DNA of 32,302 bases from Acetobacteraceae bacterium. GTDB lineage: Bacteria; Pseudomonadota; Alphaproteobacteria; Acetobacterales; Acetobacteraceae. Position 1 is the first letter of the stretch. Each line of letters begins with the position of its first letter. Under the pieces are notes generated by a model that saw only the letters and a list, made by a program, of their open reading frames with translations, searched no databases and was not told the origin of the DNA. Where the stretch lies: NCBI GenBank assembly GCA_025354865.1, contig JANXMB010000058.1, forward strand, positions 1 through 32,302. The letters run 5' to 3'. The translations under genes were made by a program, and so were the position numbers. Positions 30,387 to 32,302 of this stretch are shown piece by piece.

Positions 30387-30511
30387 GCGCGATGACTAGA
30401 CCATGATCGTTTGAGGTCGCACGCGATCTCGGCGTTGGATCATGGTCTAAGCCTTTGTTTGAGAGGGTGATTCACGCCCGAGGTTGAAGTCAACCTCAAG
30501 CGATCACGCTC
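30385..30511 (+). repeat. Dispersed repeat variant with two hairpins
   Basis: It starts GAGCGCGATGAC like the other family members, directly at the dehydrogenase stop, and ends CGATCACGCTC, an imperfect inverted copy of its start. The interior differs: TAGACCATGATC (30397-30408) pairs perfectly with GATCATGGTCTA (30438-30449), and GAGGTTGA (30480-30487) with TCAACCTC (30490-30497). It could act as a terminator-like structure between the dehydrogenase and the convergent vapC. The link to the family is by the ends only. Confidence 0.65.
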
Positions 30512-30534
30512 TGGTCTTGCTCCGCTCGGCATTT

Positions 30535-30966
30535 CTAATCCGATCGCGATGGTTTCCACGGATCGATGACGGGCACGCCCGCCGCAATGAACGGCGCGCC
30601 GTCTCTTGTCGCGACGGCAAATCCATGGGCGGCCGCGATCGCGGCGATCTGCCCATCGGCAACGCCGATTGTGCGACCGGCAGCACGCGCGCGTGCGACC
30701 AACATAGAAAAGAGACGAGCGGCCCGTACATCGAAAGCGAGAATGCGGCGTTCACCGAATGTGGCGAAGACCGCCGCGATACGTGCCTCCAGGCGTGAGC
30801 GGCGTTCGCCGAGCGGCATGATTTCCAAGCCGAGCAGAAGCTCGGCGAGGGTTACGGTCGTGAGAAAGAGGGTTTCCGCTGGTTGTCGATCGAGCCAGTC
30901 CGCGACCGCCGGATCGCCGTTTGCCCGCATTGGTTCGGATAAAACATTCGTGTCCAGGACGATCAA
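30535..30966 (-). CDS. vapC: PIN-domain toxin (VapC/FitB type)
   Basis: A 143-residue PIN-domain ribonuclease toxin. The metal-binding acidic residues are all present: Asp5 (MIVLDTNVLSEP), Glu42 (TVTLAELLLGLE), Asp104 (GVADGQIAAIAAAHG) and Asp122 (VATRDGAPF). FitB-like proteins have the same LSEPMR and ending PVIDPW. The start is TTG at 30964-30966, which overlaps the antitoxin stop as TTGA; no ATG is available before the conserved Asp. Its RNA target is unknown. It lies inside the segment bounded by the 39-base repeats. Confidence 0.92.
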   Translation of the reverse strand: MIVLDTNVLSEPMRANGDPAVADWLDRQPAETLFLTTVTLAELLLGLEIMPLGERRSRLEARIAAVFATFGERRILAFDVRAARLFSMLVARARAAGRTIGVADGQIAAIAAAHGFAVATRDGAPFIAAGVPVIDPWKPSRSD

Positions 30967-31202
30967 TCGAATGTCGCCGGTTCGATAGGTGCTGTATCGC
31001 GTTGGGTATCCAGATCGACGCCTTGGAAATCGCGCCCGATCGTGGCCAGCATGGAACCGAGGCCTGGCACGTTCTGCTTGTTGAGCGCTTGGTTCAGTAT
31101 AGCCCGAACCTCGGCCTCCATGCTGCGGCCATGCCGCGCGGCTTGGATGCGCAGCGCTTGGTGGGTGGCGTCGGGGAGGTTGCGGACGTTGAGGGATCCC
31201 AT
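30963..31202 (-). CDS. vapB: Ribbon-helix-helix antitoxin (VapB/FitA type)
   Basis: A 79-residue antitoxin. The N-terminal ribbon-helix-helix is MGSLNVRNLPDATHQALRIQ with AARHGRSMEAEVRAILNQAL, the FitA/Arc-like DNA-binding part. The C-terminal 25-30 residues are acidic and presumably wrap the toxin. The pair should autoregulate its promoter, upstream of 31202. The ATG at 31200-31202 is clear. Its stop overlaps the toxin start by four bases. Confidence 0.92.
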   Translation of the reverse strand: MGSLNVRNLPDATHQALRIQAARHGRSMEAEVRAILNQALNKQNVPGLGSMLATIGRDFQGVDLDTQRDTAPIEPATFD

Positions 31203-31478
31203 GTTGCTACCGCCACTATCAATGTGGGGACAACGATATCATACGCCGCTGCACGACGTCGATTCTGAATATCGCGGGACGATAGAGGTAGGCGAGCCAA
31301 ACCTGCCGCAGCGCCCAGAAGATCGCAGACCTGTGCAATTGCGCGCATCTTTTTCGGATCGGCAGTGCTCGACACGCCAATTCATGCTGCTTTGTGGCTC
31401 CTCCGCCGTCGCTCGACTTCGTACGCAACCCTCCATGCATTCATTCGACGTTGCACAGAATTCGGTATGAGTATCAAT
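31203..31478. other. Upstream part of the insert, possible gene remnant
   Basis: The 276 bases between vapB and the right 39-base repeat hold the vapBC promoter region. On the minus strand a GTG-started open frame begins at 31375 (SSTADPKKMRAIAQVCDLLG), and a second short segment ending RVAYEVERRRRSHKAA stops at 31382. Both look protein-like but are short, unrecognised and overlap vapB, so they may be remnants of a decayed gene. Composition is less GC-rich than in the flanking genes. Confidence 0.45.
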
Positions 31479-31517
31479 CGCCAGCGGGCAGCCTCGAAAG
31501 TTATGCTGCGGCCTTGA
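31479..31517 (+). repeat. 39-base direct repeat, right copy (3' end of the MFS gene)
   Basis: CGCCAGCGGGCAGCCTCGAA then AGTTATGCTGCGGCCTTGA, with three mismatches to 30348-30386. On the minus strand its right part encodes the last residues of the MFS transporter (IKAAA and stop TAA at 31501-31503). Confidence 0.9.
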
Positions 31518-32302
31518 TCCCGCCCACAGGCCCTCGCGGCAGGCCGAGCGCGACCACGACGCCGATCAGATTGCCGCAGCCGGCCAGGATCATCGTGGTG
31601 CCGTAGCTGTGCGTCAGGTCGAACAGGTGGCCCGCCAGGATCGGCAGCGTCACCGCCGCGACGCACCAGGCGATATACAGGCGGCTGGCGATGCGGCCGT
31701 AGACCTCGGGCGGCCAGTAGCGGGCGATGCCGCCGGCGGTGGCGCCGGAGATGAAACCGTATCCCATGCCGACCATGCCCAGCGCGACGGCGGCAACGAG
31801 GGGAACCGGGAATAACGTCAGCAGGATGGCGCCCAGCAGTGCCCAGCATTGCGCACCGGCCGCGACGAAAGGCACCGGAAACCGATCGGTCAGCCACCCA
31901 CCGCTGAGGCGGGCGACCGCGATCGCACCGGTAATCGCGGTGGTGGCAGCCAAAGCGAGGCCGGTGTTGCCGCCATAGGCCGCGATGATGCCCGCCGCTT
32001 GACTGAGCACGGTCAGCCCCGCCGCCGCCGCGACGAAGAAGACGGTCCACATCCGCGCGAAGATGGCGGTGCGGCCCTGGCCCTCGGTCCCCGAGGCGCC
32101 GGGGCGCGGCAGTTTGGCGCCGGCATGGGTCACCAGCGCGACGGCCGCCACCGTGCTGACCACCAGCACTGCCGCGAGCGCCATCAACGTGGTGCGGTAG
32201 CCGAACGCGGCATTGGCCCAGCCGAATAGCGGGGCCGACACCATCGCTCCGGCGGGGTAGAGCCCGACGATATAGCCGTTCACCAGCCCTTTGCGGGCGA
32301 CC
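31501..32302 (-). CDS. MFS transporter, partial (5' end beyond the window)
   Basis: The last 266 or so residues of a major facilitator superfamily transporter; the frame is open through the window edge (VARKGLVNGYIVGLYPAGAM, here split across the edge). About eight hydrophobic helices are visible, with the loop signature ARLSGGWLTDRFPVPF after helix 8 and GGIARYWPPEVYGRIASRLY later, typical of oxalate/formate-antiporter-like and related MFS proteins. The substrate is unknown. The C-terminal IKAAA is encoded inside the right 39-base repeat, showing that the gene ended against the dehydrogenase gene before the insert arrived. Confidence 0.9.
   Translation of the reverse strand, partial: VARKGLVNGYIVGLYPAGAMVSAPLFGWANAAFGYRTTLMALAAVLVVSTVAAVALVTHAGAKLPRPGASGTEGQGRTAIFARMWTVFFVAAAAGLTVLSQAAGIIAAYGGNTGLALAATTAITGAIAVARLSGGWLTDRFPVPFVAAGAQCWALLGAILLTLFPVPLVAAVALGMVGMGYGFISGATAGGIARYWPPEVYGRIASRLYIAWCVAAVTLPILAGHLFDLTHSYGTTMILAGCGNLIGVVVALGLPRGPVGGIKAAA

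Noticed and set aside
30438-30449. GGATCA in the hairpin after the dehydrogenase as another sigma-E -35 site
   Set aside because: The hexamer is one arm of a perfect stem pairing with 30397-30408 and has no suitable -10 or gene at the right distance.
1-32302. CRISPR array or phage defence island
   Set aside because: No regularly spaced short repeats, cas genes, or recognised defence genes other than the VapBC-type pair.

Overview
The window is GC-rich DNA (lower GC in two short accessory patches, judged by eye). The gene repertoire points to an alphaproteobacterium, most likely Rhodospirillales/Acetobacteraceae: a ChrR-type (ECF11-like) sigma/anti-sigma pair, proA-nadD-rsfS in the usual alphaproteobacterial order, glnS, FitB/VapC-type toxin-antitoxin, many ATGA-overlapping operons, and long antisense shadow frames typical of high GC. 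The taxonomic placement is an inference from content, not from a marker gene.

Region 1 (390-8862) is the most coherent system. Two divergent operons share one 170-base control region. Rightward: ECF sigma factor, zinc anti-sigma ChrR, a lipoprotein alpha/beta hydrolase, a DUF1295 membrane reductase-like protein, a cyclopropane-synthase-like methyltransferase and a small membrane protein, all joined by 1-4 base overlaps. Leftward: a flavin amine-oxidase-type oxidoreductase, DUF1365, cyclopropane fatty acid synthase and a secreted DUF6134 protein. The control region holds a perfect inverted repeat TTGGATCAC-N10-GTGATCCAA. Each arm reads as a TGATCC -35 element followed after exactly 18 bases by a TA-starting -10. 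This looks like a self-regulated singlet-oxygen/photo-oxidative regulon that chemically remodels membrane acyl chains.

Region 2 (8870-13182) holds two tandem luciferase-like (LLM) flavin oxidoreductase paralogues, facing away from an ABM monooxygenase, a fumarate-lyase-superfamily enzyme and a Cys-nucleophile alpha/beta hydrolase, closed by a textbook terminator. It resembles a small catabolic module of unknown substrate.

Region 3 (13200-16797): an unrecognised protein divergent from proA-nadD-rsfS. Region 4 (16948-22834): MaoC/HTD2-type dehydratase, serine hydrolase and a small membrane-anchored protein leftward; DUF3237, 3-hydroxyisobutyrate-dehydrogenase-like and acyl-CoA ligase rightward. 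Region 5 (22973-25392): glnS and a stand-alone Hint-domain protein.

Region 6 (25391-27309) is accessory: an IS5-family element with a -1 frameshift transposase, then a lower-GC stretch with one lipoprotein gene between imperfect 40-base direct repeats. Region 7 (27310-30386): EamA transporter divergent from a TauD-like dioxygenase and a zinc alcohol dehydrogenase. Region 8 (30387-31478) is an insert with a VapBC-like module, bounded by two 39-base copies of the dehydrogenase 3' end; the second copy supplies the 3' end of an MFS transporter that runs off the window.

A dispersed palindromic repeat family (about 100 bases, five copies or derivatives at 16795, 22831, 25345, 27212, 30385) recurs at gene 3' ends. 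Four of the five start at or next to the end of the upstream reading frame, and most lie between convergent genes. No rRNA, tRNA or CRISPR array was seen.
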